A DNA stretch of 64,000 nt. Source: Sphingobacterium sp. SGR-19 (lineage in GTDB: Bacteria > Bacteroidota > Bacteroidia > Sphingobacteriales > Sphingobacteriaceae). The stretch is from assembly GCF_011043555.1 (NCBI RefSeq), contig NZ_JAAKGS010000001.1, positions 854,848 through 918,847 of the forward strand, written 5' to 3'. Position numbers and translations under genes: made by a program. Position 1 is the first letter of the stretch, and each line of letters starts with the position of its first letter. Positions 18,508 through 26,980 of the stretch are shown here, piece by piece. The notes below the pieces were generated by a model, which had not been told where the DNA came from, did not search any database, and was given only the letters and a program-made list of their open reading frames with translations.

Positions 18508-19565
18508 GCATACCCTTCTTTGAAATAAATCCTCAAGTCATCGGTACCCACCTTTTGGATGCTGCTTACTGTTGATTTTAATTGAGGTGCAAGCCTCCCT
18601 TTTCCCCAATGAAACCGAGAAACAAAAACGCGCGCTTCATCCCAGATTCCTGCGTCGATGAACGATTGTAGTGTTTTCGCACCTCCTTCGACAATCAAGG
18701 ACTGTACATCCATCAGATAAAGCTGATATAACATCTGTTGTGGCAGATAGAGATCGAAATGCTCCAATGCAATCAATTTCCTGTTTTTTTGCCAGTCCGT
18801 TTGATGTGCGTTGAATACGATCGTTTCAGCTTCCTCATTAAAAATTGTCGCCTCTGCTGATACTTTTAATTCTTTATCGATTAATATACGCTTTGGGCTT
18901 TTTCCATGCCATAATCGCGTCGTCAATGCCGGATTATCAATAAGAGCAGTGGATGTGCCGACCAATATCGCATCCTCTTCCCCTCTCCATTTATGCACAA
19001 GTTGTTTGCTCGCTTTATTGCTTATCCACTGCTGCGCTGCGTCCTCAGGCGAGAAAAAACCGTCTTCCGTCTGTGCCCATTTCAGTATAACATAGGGGCG
19101 TTGCTGTTGAATCCGTGTAAAGAACCGCCGATTGATCAATATACAAGCATCTTCCAGTACACCTATAATTGTATCAATACCCGCTTGTTGTAGTTTTTTT
19201 AATCCTTGGCCATTGACTTTGGCAAACGGATCGAGACAGCCAATAACTACCCGCTTGAATTGCAGTTCGACAAGCATATCGGCGCAGGGTGGTGTTTTTC
19301 CGAAATGAGAACAGGGTTCCAGACTGACATACATCGTGGATGTGCGAAAGAGCACTTTTGCTTCTGCTTCGCCCAACTTTCGATAGGCATCCTGCACTGC
19401 ATTCACTTCAGCATGAGGCCCGCCATATGGAGAGGTATAACCTTCGCCAATGATACGATCATCGTGCAAAATGACAGCGCCCACCATTGGATTTGGGCTA
19501 ACCGTACCAGCTCCAAGCGTCGCCAAATCCAGGCAACGTTGCATATATCTCTCGTCTTGTACCAT
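18504..19565 (-). CDS. ribD: RibD, bifunctional riboflavin biosynthesis deaminase/reductase
   Basis: 353 residues. N-terminal zinc deaminase domain with HAEVNAVQDA (His and catalytic Glu) and EPCSHFGKTPPC (two zinc Cys); C-terminal reductase domain (about 150-350) with VILKWAQTEDGFF and SLIVEGGAKTLQSFI. It deaminates 2,5-diamino-6-ribosylamino-pyrimidinone phosphate and then reduces the ribose side chain with NADPH, steps two and three of riboflavin synthesis in the cytoplasm. No FMN riboswitch is visible upstream; the gap to the divergent prmC is only 77 bases. Confidence 0.93.
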   Translation of the reverse strand: MVQDERYMQRCLDLATLGAGTVSPNPMVGAVILHDDRIIGEGYTSPYGGPHAEVNAVQDAYRKLGEAEAKVLFRTSTMYVSLEPCSHFGKTPPCADMLVELQFKRVVIGCLDPFAKVNGQGLKKLQQAGIDTIIGVLEDACILINRRFFTRIQQQRPYVILKWAQTEDGFFSPEDAAQQWISNKASKQLVHKWRGEEDAILVGTSTALIDNPALTTRLWHGKSPKRILIDKELKVSAEATIFNEEAETIVFNAHQTDWQKNRKLIALEHFDLYLPQQMLYQLYLMDVQSLIVEGGAKTLQSFIDAGIWDEARVFVSRFHWGKGRLAPQLKSTVSSIQKVGTDDLRIYFKEGYA

Positions 19566-19642
19566 ATTGCAAACTTAGTATTTACCAAAGAATATCGAAA
19601 GTGTAATCAGCTTTTGTAAGTTTGTGGTCTTAATTTAATGAG

Positions 19643-20509
19643 ATGAAAACATTCAAGGATGTAGCAAATATGTATGAAGAAGCTCTGTTACCACTATATC
19701 CCATAGGGGAAATTAAACAGCTGTTTTTGATGTCATACTCTTTTGTTACCGAGAAAAGCCACACGCACTACATGTTGAACAGCACAAACGAAATCACGGA
19801 AACAGTGTTACATCGATTTTTGAGCATACTGGAGGAGCTGAAAACAGGACGTCCGATACAACACATCCTTGGGGTAGCGGATTTCTATGGGCTACGCGTT
19901 TCGGTAAACGAACATACATTAATTCCCCGTCCCGAAACCGAAGAACTAGTCGAATGGATTGTCAAGGAGCATCAAAATAGTGAACAGTTGTCCATACTCG
20001 ATATCGGAACGGGATCTGGCTGCATCGCACTTGCCCTTAAAAAGCACTTACCCCGAGCGCAGATTGATGCGATTGATCTGCAAGGCGAGGCTATAACGGT
20101 TGCCCGTGCTAATGCTGCTAATTTAAATCTTTCGGTTAACTTCATCCAAGCAGATGTTTTGGAGTGGGACAGTTTTATGCAAAGAAACCAGCAATATGAT
20201 GTTGTCGTCAGTAATCCCCCCTATATCACGCCAACCGAACAAAAAGACATGCAAAACAATGTTTTACTTTATGAACCGCATACAGCACTTTTTGTCGAGG
20301 AGCAGGCCCCTCTCCTTTTCTATGATGTTATTGCTGAAATGGGGAAAAAACATTTGTTACCGAACGGTAGTCTCTATTTCGAAATTAATCAATATCTGAG
20401 CTGCGAGACGTGTGATCTCTTATTAAAAAAAGGCTATGAAGACGTAACATTGCGTCAGGATTTAAACCAAGTAGATCGAATGATAAGAGCGCGTTTTAAA
20501 ATTATTTAA
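19643..20509 (+). CDS. prmC: PrmC, release factor glutamine methyltransferase
   Basis: 288 residues. Helical N-terminal release-factor-binding domain, then IPRPETEELVEWI (about 95), the SAM motif LDIGTGSGCIALALK (about 118) and the catalytic NPPYI (about 190) that holds the target glutamine. It N5-methylates the GGQ glutamine of RF1/RF2. Divergent from ribD, an arrangement seen in many Bacteroidota. A TAAGTTTG -7-like element is at 19617-19624. Confidence 0.93.
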   Translation: MKTFKDVANMYEEALLPLYPIGEIKQLFLMSYSFVTEKSHTHYMLNSTNEITETVLHRFLSILEELKTGRPIQHILGVADFYGLRVSVNEHTLIPRPETEELVEWIVKEHQNSEQLSILDIGTGSGCIALALKKHLPRAQIDAIDLQGEAITVARANAANLNLSVNFIQADVLEWDSFMQRNQQYDVVVSNPPYITPTEQKDMQNNVLLYEPHTALFVEEQAPLLFYDVIAEMGKKHLLPNGSLYFEINQYLSCETCDLLLKKGYEDVTLRQDLNQVDRMIRARFKII

Positions 20510-20558
20510 ATGAAAAACAGCTGGTTAAAGCAATCTATTAAAAATAAACAATCAGGTA

Positions 20559-20590
20559 TTTGGCAAGAGTAAACATTTTTTCTACCTTTG
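20559..20590 (+). promoter_or_regulatory. Promoter of tRNA-Lys
   Basis: TTTG (20559-20562), 20-base spacer, TACCTTTG (20583-20590): an exact Bacteroidota primary-sigma promoter, 25 bases before the tRNA. Confidence 0.8.
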
Positions 20591-20615
20591 CAACACTTCA
20601 ACGCAAGTATAGTAA

Positions 20616-20688
20616 GATTCCGTAGCTCAGCTGGTAGAGCAATACACTTTTAATGTATGGGTCCTGGGTTCGAATCCCAGCGGGATCA
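20616..20688 (+). tRNA. tRNA-Lys (anticodon TTT)
   Basis: 73-base cloverleaf: acceptor GATTCCG pairs with CGGGATC (one G-T pair), D arm GCTC/GAGC, anticodon stem ATACA/TGTAT with loop CTTTTAA (anticodon TTT), T arm CTGGG/CCCAG with loop TTCGAAT. CCA is not encoded. Discriminator base A. Confidence 0.95.
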
Positions 20689-20828
20689 CAAACAAAAGCA
20701 ACTCTAAAGGGGTTGCTTTTGCTGTTAGCTGGGATGAGAACCCAAGGGTTCGATTCTCGAAGGTTCAGACATGAGTTTGGGCAATGTGGGACTGAACCAA
20801 TCCCAGCGGGATGAGAACCGAAGAGTTC
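20673..20828 (+). repeat. Repeated tRNA 3'-end fragments downstream of tRNA-Lys
   Basis: The last part of the tRNA, AATCCCAGCGGGAT (20673-20686), is repeated exactly at 20799-20812. A second overlapping pair, 21 bases each and starting GGGATGAGAACC, lies at 20731-20751 and 20808-20828 (19/21 identical, 77 bases apart, about one tRNA length). T-loop-like GGGTTCGATTCTCG is at 20746-20759. This looks like decayed tandem tRNA copies or an old attachment site. Confidence 0.55.
20694..20720 (+). terminator. Intrinsic terminator of tRNA-Lys
   Basis: Stem AAAAGCAAC (20694-20702) / GTTGCTTTT (20712-20720), loop of nine bases, five bases after the tRNA. The T run is the 3' arm of the stem itself. Confidence 0.65.
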
Positions 20829-20837
20829 AAAATCCGG

Positions 20838-21383
20838 CTATTGTACGACTGATATTTCTACCCGCCGATTTTGTTCCCTCCCGCTTTCTGTATCGTTGGA
20901 TGCGACCGGTTTGGAAGCACCAAATCCTCTGGCGCTAAGATTTTCTGATGGCACTCCGGCGTTGACAATATAGAGCTTGACCGCATTGGCTCTGTCCTCA
21001 GATAGCGATTGGTTGTATTCGGCCGTACCCTCGACAGATGAATGTCCATTGATGATAAAATTGGCCGACGGATCTTTTTGCATCTCTCGAACGATATCGT
21101 CCAACACCGCATAGGACTCGGTTTTGAGTACACTAGAATCAAATTCGAACAGGACGTTCTTGAAATTGAAATTGGGTTTTTCGACCACCGGCTCAGCGTC
21201 TTTGCGCGGATCCTCTTGAGCGATGGCAGGTTCTTCCACTATCTCTACGGGCTTTTCCCGTACGGGTGTCTGTTCAACCTGGCTACCTGGATTAACCACG
21301 ATTTTTTTGGACTTACAGGCAGACAGGTGTAAGACCAATAGAACGCAACTTGTTGCTAAAAGGCTTTTTATTATACGCTTCAT
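20838..21383 (-). CDS. OmpA-family lipoprotein
   Basis: 181 residues from ATG 21383 (an upstream start at 21497 would hide the signal). The lipoprotein signal MKRIIKSLLATSC... ends in lipobox LSAC (cysteine about 22). A Glu/Pro-rich linker (about 30-70) leads to the OmpA C-terminal domain: VLFEFDSSVLKTES, FIINGHSSVEGTAEYNQSLS and NLSARGFGASKP, ending with NRRVEIS. The domain binds diaminopimelate in peptidoglycan, so this is a Pal-like tether between outer membrane and wall. A -7 element (TATCTTTG) is at 21413-21420. Confidence 0.88.
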   Translation of the reverse strand: MKRIIKSLLATSCVLLVLHLSACKSKKIVVNPGSQVEQTPVREKPVEIVEEPAIAQEDPRKDAEPVVEKPNFNFKNVLFEFDSSVLKTESYAVLDDIVREMQKDPSANFIINGHSSVEGTAEYNQSLSEDRANAVKLYIVNAGVPSENLSARGFGASKPVASNDTESGREQNRRVEISVVQ

Positions 21384-21412
21384 AGTATGTTCCTTTATTA
21401 AAGTGTATGCCC

Positions 21413-21420
21413 CAAAGATA
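21413..21420 (-). promoter_or_regulatory. -7 element of the OmpA-like gene
   Basis: Reads TATCTTTG on the minus strand, matching TAnnTTTG, 30 bases before the ATG at 21383. The -33 box is not evident. Confidence 0.4.
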
Positions 21421-21617
21421 CTATATATTCTTTTATCCTCCCCAGCAAAACGGATGATTTTGGCTGTACGCCATACCTCTTGGAGGTAAAATGTCATTTT
21501 ATTGCTTCATCGATCGAAGTAATGGATACAGACAGGTATTTATAAAAATCAAAGAACCTGTCCCCATTCCGTAAACTCGGTCGTCATTATTATATATTTA
21601 ATTTAAAATTTAAGACA

Positions 21618-21962
21618 GTGAAAGAATTTGCATTAATTTTCAGACTAAAGGACATTTCAGATTTCAAACCATCACCCGAACAAATGCAGGAAAGGATGAA
21701 TTGGTTAGCAGGTATTGCCTCGCAAAACAAATTAGTGGACAAAGGCAATACACTTTTGCCATTTGCAGGTAACGCAAAAACCATTCAGTCTAACAATGTC
21801 ATAACGGACGGTGCTTATACCGAAATCAAGGAGTTTATCAGTGGCTACATCGTCATAAAAGCTGATACCATTGATGAAGCCGTAGAAATGGCAAAAGCCA
21901 ATCCTATTTTTGACCAAGTAGGCGGTAGTATTGAAGTGAGAGAAGTTTTACAACGTGATTAA
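21618..21962 (+). CDS. YciI-like (DGPF-type) protein
   Basis: 114 residues with GTG start at 21618 (no in-frame ATG nearby). The ferredoxin-like alpha/beta fold of the YCII/DGPF group is visible: KEFALIFRLKD at the start, PSPEQMQERMNWLAGI, and IVIKADTIDEAVEMAKANP. In other bacteria these genes often precede ECF41-type sigma genes, but none is here. Function unknown. Confidence 0.75.
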   Translation: MKEFALIFRLKDISDFKPSPEQMQERMNWLAGIASQNKLVDKGNTLLPFAGNAKTIQSNNVITDGAYTEIKEFISGYIVIKADTIDEAVEMAKANPIFDQVGGSIEVREVLQRD

Positions 21963-22012
21963 TCCAAAAATCACATAAGGAACTTTTACCACATTATTCC
22001 GACAGGAATATG

Positions 22013-22046
22013 CCAAGATGACGGCTGTACTTTGCCGTCATTTTGG
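22013..22046. terminator. Hairpin between YciI gene and LytTR regulator
   Basis: Thirteen-base arms CCAAGATGACGGC / GCCGTCATTTTGG (one mismatch) with an eight-base loop, between two converging genes. Likely bidirectional terminator or mRNA end. Confidence 0.5.
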
Positions 22047-22131
22047 CTGACTGAAAGCCAGCTAAGGCGTTGAATGGATAAATTCTACAATGAAACACTG
22101 TTTAAACTCGACACTTCAATCAATAAGTTAA

Positions 22132-22881
22132 CTAGAAGTGTTGTAAGGCTTGTTTTACATTATCCTTGTTAGGCTTAGAAATGGGTATTTTTTCACCGGA
22201 TAGTAAGAGTAAAATACCGCCGTCTTCTCTTAACCAGCTTTTCACGTATTTTGGATTCACCAAGTGGCTTTGATGCGTTCTTAAAAATCCGTTGGGGCAC
22301 AATAAATCTGCATATTCTTTAAGTGATTTAGAAACCAATATTTTTTCATCACTCGAAAGAAAGAAGTGAGTATATGTATTGGCTGCTTCACAACGTATGA
22401 TATCTGATAAAGCAACATACCTTATTTCGCCTTGCATCTGTAGGGCAATCTTGCTCACGTTCCTTTCAGGCTTTTTTAGCTGTTGCAGTAAAAAATCGAG
22501 CTGCGAGGTTTGCATTTGTGTAGCCAATTTATGCTCGGCTTTATTTACCGCATGCATCAATTCCTCAATATCGATAGGTTTTAGAAGATAATCTAAAGCG
22601 GCAAATTTCACAGCTTGTATTCCATATTGGTCGTAAGCGGTAACAAAGATAACTTCGAAATTACGTGACGGCAACAGTTTTAGTACATCAAAGCCTGTTT
22701 TATCGCCCATTTGAATATCCAGAAACACCAAATTAGGTAAATGTTTTTCAATAGCATCAACGGCATCACTTACATTTTGCGCCGTTGCGATTATAGCTAC
22801 CTGCGAACAGTGCTTTTCCAGCAAAGTCCGTAGATTTTCTACATTGGAAATTTCGTCATCTATTAAAACTGCTCTCATCAT
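22132..22881 (-). CDS. LytTR-family response regulator
   Basis: 249 residues. REC domain 1-120 with DDE at the start and phospho-acceptor Asp in NLVFLDIQMGDKTG (about 56), conserved Thr/Lys in FVTAYDQYG and LLKPID. LytTR DNA-binding domain 150-249 with IRCEAANTYTHFFL and FLRTHQSHLVNPKYV. Partner of the histidine kinase encoded one base upstream; the pair forms one transcript. Members recognise paired short direct repeats; see the candidate pair at 24595-24642. Confidence 0.9.
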   Translation of the reverse strand: MMRAVLIDDEISNVENLRTLLEKHCSQVAIIATAQNVSDAVDAIEKHLPNLVFLDIQMGDKTGFDVLKLLPSRNFEVIFVTAYDQYGIQAVKFAALDYLLKPIDIEELMHAVNKAEHKLATQMQTSQLDFLLQQLKKPERNVSKIALQMQGEIRYVALSDIIRCEAANTYTHFFLSSDEKILVSKSLKEYADLLCPNGFLRTHQSHLVNPKYVKSWLREDGGILLLLSGEKIPISKPNKDNVKQALQHF

Positions 22882-22882
22882 G

Positions 22883-24526
22883 TTATAGCCAATCCGTTAA
22901 TGTCAATCCTATTTTAGTTCCGTCGTCAGACGATTGTGTAGCTAAGATAAAGCGATTTTCTTTATAAATACTATTTAATAGCGCTATTCTACTGTCGCTT
23001 AATTGAAGACCTAAACCAGGGTACCTTTTTCCCGTGTCAAATCCATTTCCATTATCGGTAACAGTCAAGACCAAATCATCTGCTTGCTTCATAAATTCAA
23101 TGACGATTTTTCCAGCAGTAGCTTGTTGCGAAATGCCGTGCTTCACTGCATTTTCTACAAAAGGTTGCAACAGCATACTTGGTATTTCTATGTTAGCTAA
23201 ATCCAAGTCTTCGGAATGATTGATTTCGTACTGAAAGCCAAACCGCAATTGCTCCATTTGTAGGTAGTCGTCTAATAAGTTTTTTTCTTGTGACAAACTG
23301 ATCAGTTCTTTATAATCAAGTACGTTGCGCGTTAATCGAGCAAATTTAGAAAGGTATTTATTGGCATTGTCTGTTTCGTTCTTATTCATCAGATTTTGAA
23401 TACCAGAGAGTGCATTAAACAGAAAATGAGGGTTTAATTGGGAACAAATGGAGTTAAGCTGAAGCTTTGCGATGTTTTTTTGCTGCTCTTGTTCTGCTAG
23501 CTTTTTCTTGTTTCTTTTTCTCGTAAAGTAGAAGATAACAAGAAAAACGAACCCAAGAGAAAATGTTATAATAAGGGTATATATAAAAGCTTCTTTTTTT
23601 GTGTAGCTTTCTTGATCTAAAGTGATAGCGAGTGTATATCTGGCTGTATATTTTTCTATTTCTTGTGGTGAAATATCATAATCGAAAATACCCTCATGGG
23701 ATATATCCCATCGAATCTTTGGCTGAATGATGATTTCATAATCTCCCGATTTTTTAAAAATGCTTTTGTCGACCTTTACATGAGGTAAATACTTATTACC
23801 TTCTTCATTAAGGTAGCCGCCATATAGCCATGAAGTGGATTCAAAGATTATTTTATCTGTTTTCTTATCTTTTATGGAGGTGGAGTAGATATAGTCAATA
23901 TATGTCTTGTCTTTTATAATAGTCAGTTCGTCATCTTTTTCAGTGAAAGTGAGGTCTATTCTTTCTTTTGGCCGTATTATACGAGTGTAGTCAATGCCTT
24001 TTTCAGTTGCGAAACGCTTTGCTATGATTTCAATTTTTGGTCTCGGAATAGACTTCCCGTAAAACACATTTTCATAAACATCTTGCGGTCTTTGGATGTC
24101 ATAAGTTAGTATTGTAATGGTTTTGCCTTTTATAGGGAAGACACCAAGTGTTGTGGAATCCAGTACTTCGTCTTTCCATTCATGATCTTTCCTGATGACA
24201 TCTTTTAATTCCTCTTTATTGATCGGCTTGTTTACCGCTATCGGTTCATCATCGGCCAAAATGGTGTACCGATAGTTCTGCGGATTCTCTGTCTTTTGAA
24301 AATACATCTGGACACTTACATGGTTGACTTCCGGCAAATAATTAAAAGAGGTGTTGGGTTGATTGGGAAATTTATTGCCATAATAGACATTGTTTGCTGC
24401 GCTATCAACATGCATGGTTAATCTTCCTCCGGCATCGTAGGAGATATAGAAGTTGATGCCTTTTTGTGCACGTACTGTCGATAGCGTGATGATGAAGCTA
24501 AGAAATGTAAAGACGATCGTTTTCAT
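22883..24526 (-). CDS. LytS-type sensor histidine kinase
   Basis: 547 residues from ATG 24526 (MKTIVFTFLSFI... then VRAQ), which gives a clean signal peptide; the frame is open to 24736 but the extra part is not conserved-looking. The periplasmic sensor region (about 25-330) is beta-rich and unassigned. One TM helix near 335-360 (ITFSLGFVFLVIFYF) is followed by the His_kinase motif NPHFLFNALSGIQNL (phospho-His about 390) and an ATPase with ENAVKHGI, DNGNGFD and GLGLQL. Works with the LytTR regulator immediately downstream. Confidence 0.88.
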   Translation of the reverse strand: MKTIVFTFLSFIITLSTVRAQKGINFYISYDAGGRLTMHVDSAANNVYYGNKFPNQPNTSFNYLPEVNHVSVQMYFQKTENPQNYRYTILADDEPIAVNKPINKEELKDVIRKDHEWKDEVLDSTTLGVFPIKGKTITILTYDIQRPQDVYENVFYGKSIPRPKIEIIAKRFATEKGIDYTRIIRPKERIDLTFTEKDDELTIIKDKTYIDYIYSTSIKDKKTDKIIFESTSWLYGGYLNEEGNKYLPHVKVDKSIFKKSGDYEIIIQPKIRWDISHEGIFDYDISPQEIEKYTARYTLAITLDQESYTKKEAFIYTLIITFSLGFVFLVIFYFTRKRNKKKLAEQEQQKNIAKLQLNSICSQLNPHFLFNALSGIQNLMNKNETDNANKYLSKFARLTRNVLDYKELISLSQEKNLLDDYLQMEQLRFGFQYEINHSEDLDLANIEIPSMLLQPFVENAVKHGISQQATAGKIVIEFMKQADDLVLTVTDNGNGFDTGKRYPGLGLQLSDSRIALLNSIYKENRFILATQSSDDGTKIGLTLTDWL

Positions 24527-24594
24527 GGTGTTGGGTTTAATTTTCATCAAACTTGCCACAATAATAGCAAAACTAAAACCATAAAACAGCAAGG

Positions 24595-24642
24595 GCAGTG
24601 TTTGAATTAGTAAATGTAATATTTTGTGCAGTATTTGAATTA
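24595..24642. repeat. Pair of 15-bp direct repeats upstream of the kinase gene
   Basis: GCAGTGTTTGAATTA (24595-24609) and GCAGTATTTGAATTA (24628-24642), 14/15 identical and exactly 33 bp apart (three helical turns), 70-116 bases upstream of the kinase start. Candidate binding sites for the LytTR regulator. Confidence 0.4.
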
Positions 24643-24696
24643 CCGATCGGACAAACCACAGGCCATAGGCTTGCCCTCTGTGAGCTATTTTGTCGC

Positions 24697-24807
24697 AAAA
24701 CGGTTTTGGAATACATCCAGTTAAAAATAATGGCACTGGCTAAACAAAAGATACTAGACAGCAGCAAGACCATTAACCAAATCGCCTACGAGTTGGGCTT
24801 TAGATAG
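24697..24807 (+). pseudogene. Fragment of an AraC-family regulator
   Basis: About 36 codons matching part of an AraC-type DNA-binding domain: KTVLEYIQLKIMALAKQKIL then SSKTINQIAYELGF, the second helix-turn-helix, which breaks off at a TAG (24805-24807) before the usual YPQHFTRLFK-like end. There is no effector domain and the first HTH is missing, so it cannot be functional alone. Its end abuts the map stop codon exactly, pointing to a deletion or insertion junction. Confidence 0.7.
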
Positions 24808-25572
24808 TTAACCCCAAATTCCATTCATCTCCGTCAATATGATGGGCTTATCTCCGGTAATAATAATCGTATGTTCATGTTGCGCCATATAACCTCCTTT
24901 GTCTCCAGCCATTGTCCAACCGTCATCAAGCTCTATTGCATAAGAGGAAGTAGTTGATATAAAAGTTTCAATAGCTACTACCGAATTCTTTTTAAACCGT
25001 CTCTGGTCAAATCGATTTTTATAATTCATCAGCTCGTCAGGTTGCTCGTGCAATCCCCTTCCGATACCATGTCCGCCGAGATTTTTAATCACCATGAACC
25101 CTCTTTTTTTAGCTTCGGTTTCCATTAATTGTCCAATGTCAGAAATTTTCACTCCGCCTTTTATGGTATTTATTGCTTTTTGTAAAATCTGTTTTGATGC
25201 ATCAATAAGCTTTTGATGTTGGTGAATGTCTTCTCCGAGTACAAACGAACCTCCGTTGTCAGACCAAAAGCCATCGAGTTCTGCAGAGACGTCTATATTT
25301 ATCAGATCGCCCTCTTGTAGTATTCTATTTTCTGTAGGGATACCATGACAAAATTCATTATTTACGCTTATACACGTTGAGCCTGGGAAACCATAAGTAA
25401 GATGAGGCGCTGACTTTGCCCCGAAGCTCGAAAGTATTCTTGCTCCGTAGTCGTCTAATTGCTTTGTGGACATTCCAATTTTAACGTAATTTCTCATTTC
25501 CTTCAAAGTGAGAGCAACAGCATCACTCACTCTCTTCATTCCAATTATATCGCCTTCGTTGGTTATCAACAT
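24808..25572 (-). CDS. map: Type I methionine aminopeptidase
   Basis: 254 residues from ATG 25572 (MLITNEGDIIGMKRVSDA); the track to 25623 adds an unlikely leader. Five metal ligands are recognisable: Asp in INIDVSAELDGFWSDNG (two Asp), His in GHGIGRGLHEQPD, Glu in VAIETFIST and Glu in QHEHTIIIT. It removes the initiator Met from nascent proteins. Bacteroidota usually have a housekeeping copy in the ribosomal protein operon; this isolated gene may be a second copy. Confidence 0.9.
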   Translation of the reverse strand: MLITNEGDIIGMKRVSDAVALTLKEMRNYVKIGMSTKQLDDYGARILSSFGAKSAPHLTYGFPGSTCISVNNEFCHGIPTENRILQEGDLINIDVSAELDGFWSDNGGSFVLGEDIHQHQKLIDASKQILQKAINTIKGGVKISDIGQLMETEAKKRGFMVIKNLGGHGIGRGLHEQPDELMNYKNRFDQRRFKKNSVVAIETFISTTSSYAIELDDGWTMAGDKGGYMAQHEHTIIITGDKPIILTEMNGIWG

Positions 25573-25652
25573 AGTTCCGTTTAATTTTCTATTACCATAC
25601 CGGATACAAAAGTATACCTTCAATGAGGTTTGGTAAAGTAAAAAACGGACAT

Positions 25653-25952
25653 TTACCGTTTGCTATCCATATACTCCATCTTATAATCGCCAATGTGTTT
25701 TTCACTATCGGCGATATTCTTTTTCTGTTTCAAAAAATTGAAAATTCCAACCGCCAACAGAATTGCCGAAATCACAATAAATACAATTTCGATAAGATGT
25801 CCCTGTTCTATAGTCGTTAAATTATTGATACTAACACCGGCCACCAGAAAATACATAGATGTCCGTATAAACGACAACAAGGTAGATTGATTGGCCAACA
25901 CGGTACGTGCGAGCGCAAGTTTTTCCCGAAGTATTAAATCTTTATTCATCAT
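25653..25952 (-). CDS. DUF202 / YidH-like membrane protein
   Basis: 99 residues. The DUF202 signature LALARTVLANQSTLLSFIRT precedes two TM helices (about 32-50 and 60-83) and a charged C-terminus. Small inner-membrane proteins of unknown role. The gap to the map start is 80 bases. Confidence 0.8.
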   Translation of the reverse strand: MMNKDLILREKLALARTVLANQSTLLSFIRTSMYFLVAGVSINNLTTIEQGHLIEIVFIVISAILLAVGIFNFLKQKKNIADSEKHIGDYKMEYMDSKR

Positions 25953-25976
25953 ATAAACAAAAGCAATAGTCGTGTG

Positions 25977-26522
25977 CTATATTTTCTTTAACACTTTCTC
26001 AAAAGTGTTGATATTACGTGACGTGAAAGAATTTTTTAAGTTCTTTCGTCCCAATATATTTCCAAACTCGGAATCGAGAGTGTTTCCTTTAGGAACAGTC
26101 CAATAAAAATTACAGCCTATGATCTGTGCCGCTTCTCCCGGTGCTTTTCTTGATTTCTCAAATTCTGACATCAATATTTTTTCTATCCCATCCACACCAA
26201 CGAAACTGTAAATATGGTATCCGGGGTTTGTCTCAAAAGGATTTTCACGAAAAATAGCCTCTATTTCCTTCTTGCTTTTGATGAATAGAAAAGCTTCGTA
26301 GGAAAAATGTGCTGACATAGCCTCCTCCAGTGTATTTTTTAACTCTTCCACTTCTTCTTCCGAGGAAAACAGGATATTTCCAGACGCCAAAACAGCGGAA
26401 ACATCTTTCGTCCCCGCTTCCGCGAAAACGGAACAGACTTCCGCCATTTTCATATTCGTGCCTTTGACATTCACCCCTCTTAAAAATGCACAAAATCTAT
26501 TATCAGAATTAGAGACTTTCAT
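25977..26522 (-). CDS. DUF1697 family protein
   Basis: 181 residues with the family opening CAFLRGVNVKGTNMKMAEV and VLASGNILFSSE, and the closing SRNINTFEKV. DUF1697 proteins are small, soluble, alpha/beta, widespread and without known function. Divergent from the ArsR operon at 26659. Confidence 0.85.
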   Translation of the reverse strand: MKVSNSDNRFCAFLRGVNVKGTNMKMAEVCSVFAEAGTKDVSAVLASGNILFSSEEEVEELKNTLEEAMSAHFSYEAFLFIKSKKEIEAIFRENPFETNPGYHIYSFVGVDGIEKILMSEFEKSRKAPGEAAQIIGCNFYWTVPKGNTLDSEFGNILGRKNLKNSFTSRNINTFEKVLKKI

Positions 26523-26608
26523 TACCGGTGAGTATTTTTAATGTTTAACTGATTGATAACCGCAAGATAGATAAAGTTTTATTTTAGGTCTATAATTTTA
26601 TAAAAATA

Positions 26609-26654
26609 TTTGCGTAGTCAAATGACTACATTTATATTTGTAGCCAAATGACTT
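26609..26654 (+). promoter_or_regulatory. Promoter with two operators for the ArsR operon
   Basis: TTTG (26609-26612), 20-base spacer, TATATTTG (26633-26640), an exact promoter. A perfect dyad TAGTCA-AA-TGACTA (26615-26628) sits in the spacer and a second copy TAGCCA-AA-TGACTT (26641-26654) covers the expected start of transcription, 26 bp apart. Placement is ideal for autorepression by the ArsR-type protein encoded at 26659. Confidence 0.8.
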
Positions 26655-26658
26655 CACA

Positions 26659-26979
26659 ATGAATTTAAGACGAGATGTATTTCAGGCGATCGCGGACCCG
26701 ACAAGAAGAGCAATTCTTGTTTTGGTGGCAACACAATCTATGACAGCAGGAGCTATTGCTTCAAATTTCGATTCGGCCAGGCCTACTGTTTCCAAACATA
26801 TCCAAATCCTTGCCGAATGTGAGCTTCTGCAACCCGAACAAAATGGCCGGGAGATCATCTATCATCTAAACGGTTCCAAGATGAAGGAAATAGCAGATTT
26901 CATCGAACCTTTTCGCAAAATATGGGATGATCGTTTCAACAAATTAGAAGCTTTAATGAAAAATTATAAAACCAAATAG
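26659..26979 (+). CDS. ArsR/SdpR-type winged-helix repressor
   Basis: 106 residues: [15 protein letters not shown] near the start, recognition helix [19 protein letters not shown], wing [11 protein letters not shown]. No cysteine metal site, so it belongs to the metal-independent SdpR-like group that autorepresses operons with SRPBCC and DoxX genes. First gene of a three-gene operon (1- and 2-base gaps) behind two matching operators. Confidence 0.88.
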   Translation: MNLRRDVFQAIADPTRRAILVLVATQSMTAGAIASNFDSARPTVSKHIQILAECELLQPEQNGREIIYHLNGSKMKEIADFIEPFRKIWDDRFNKLEALMKNYKTK

Positions 26980-26980
26980 C

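Noticed and set aside
20510..20572. 20-codon ORF directly after the prmC stop
   Set aside because: It overlaps the tRNA-Lys promoter and is too short to judge; more likely chance.
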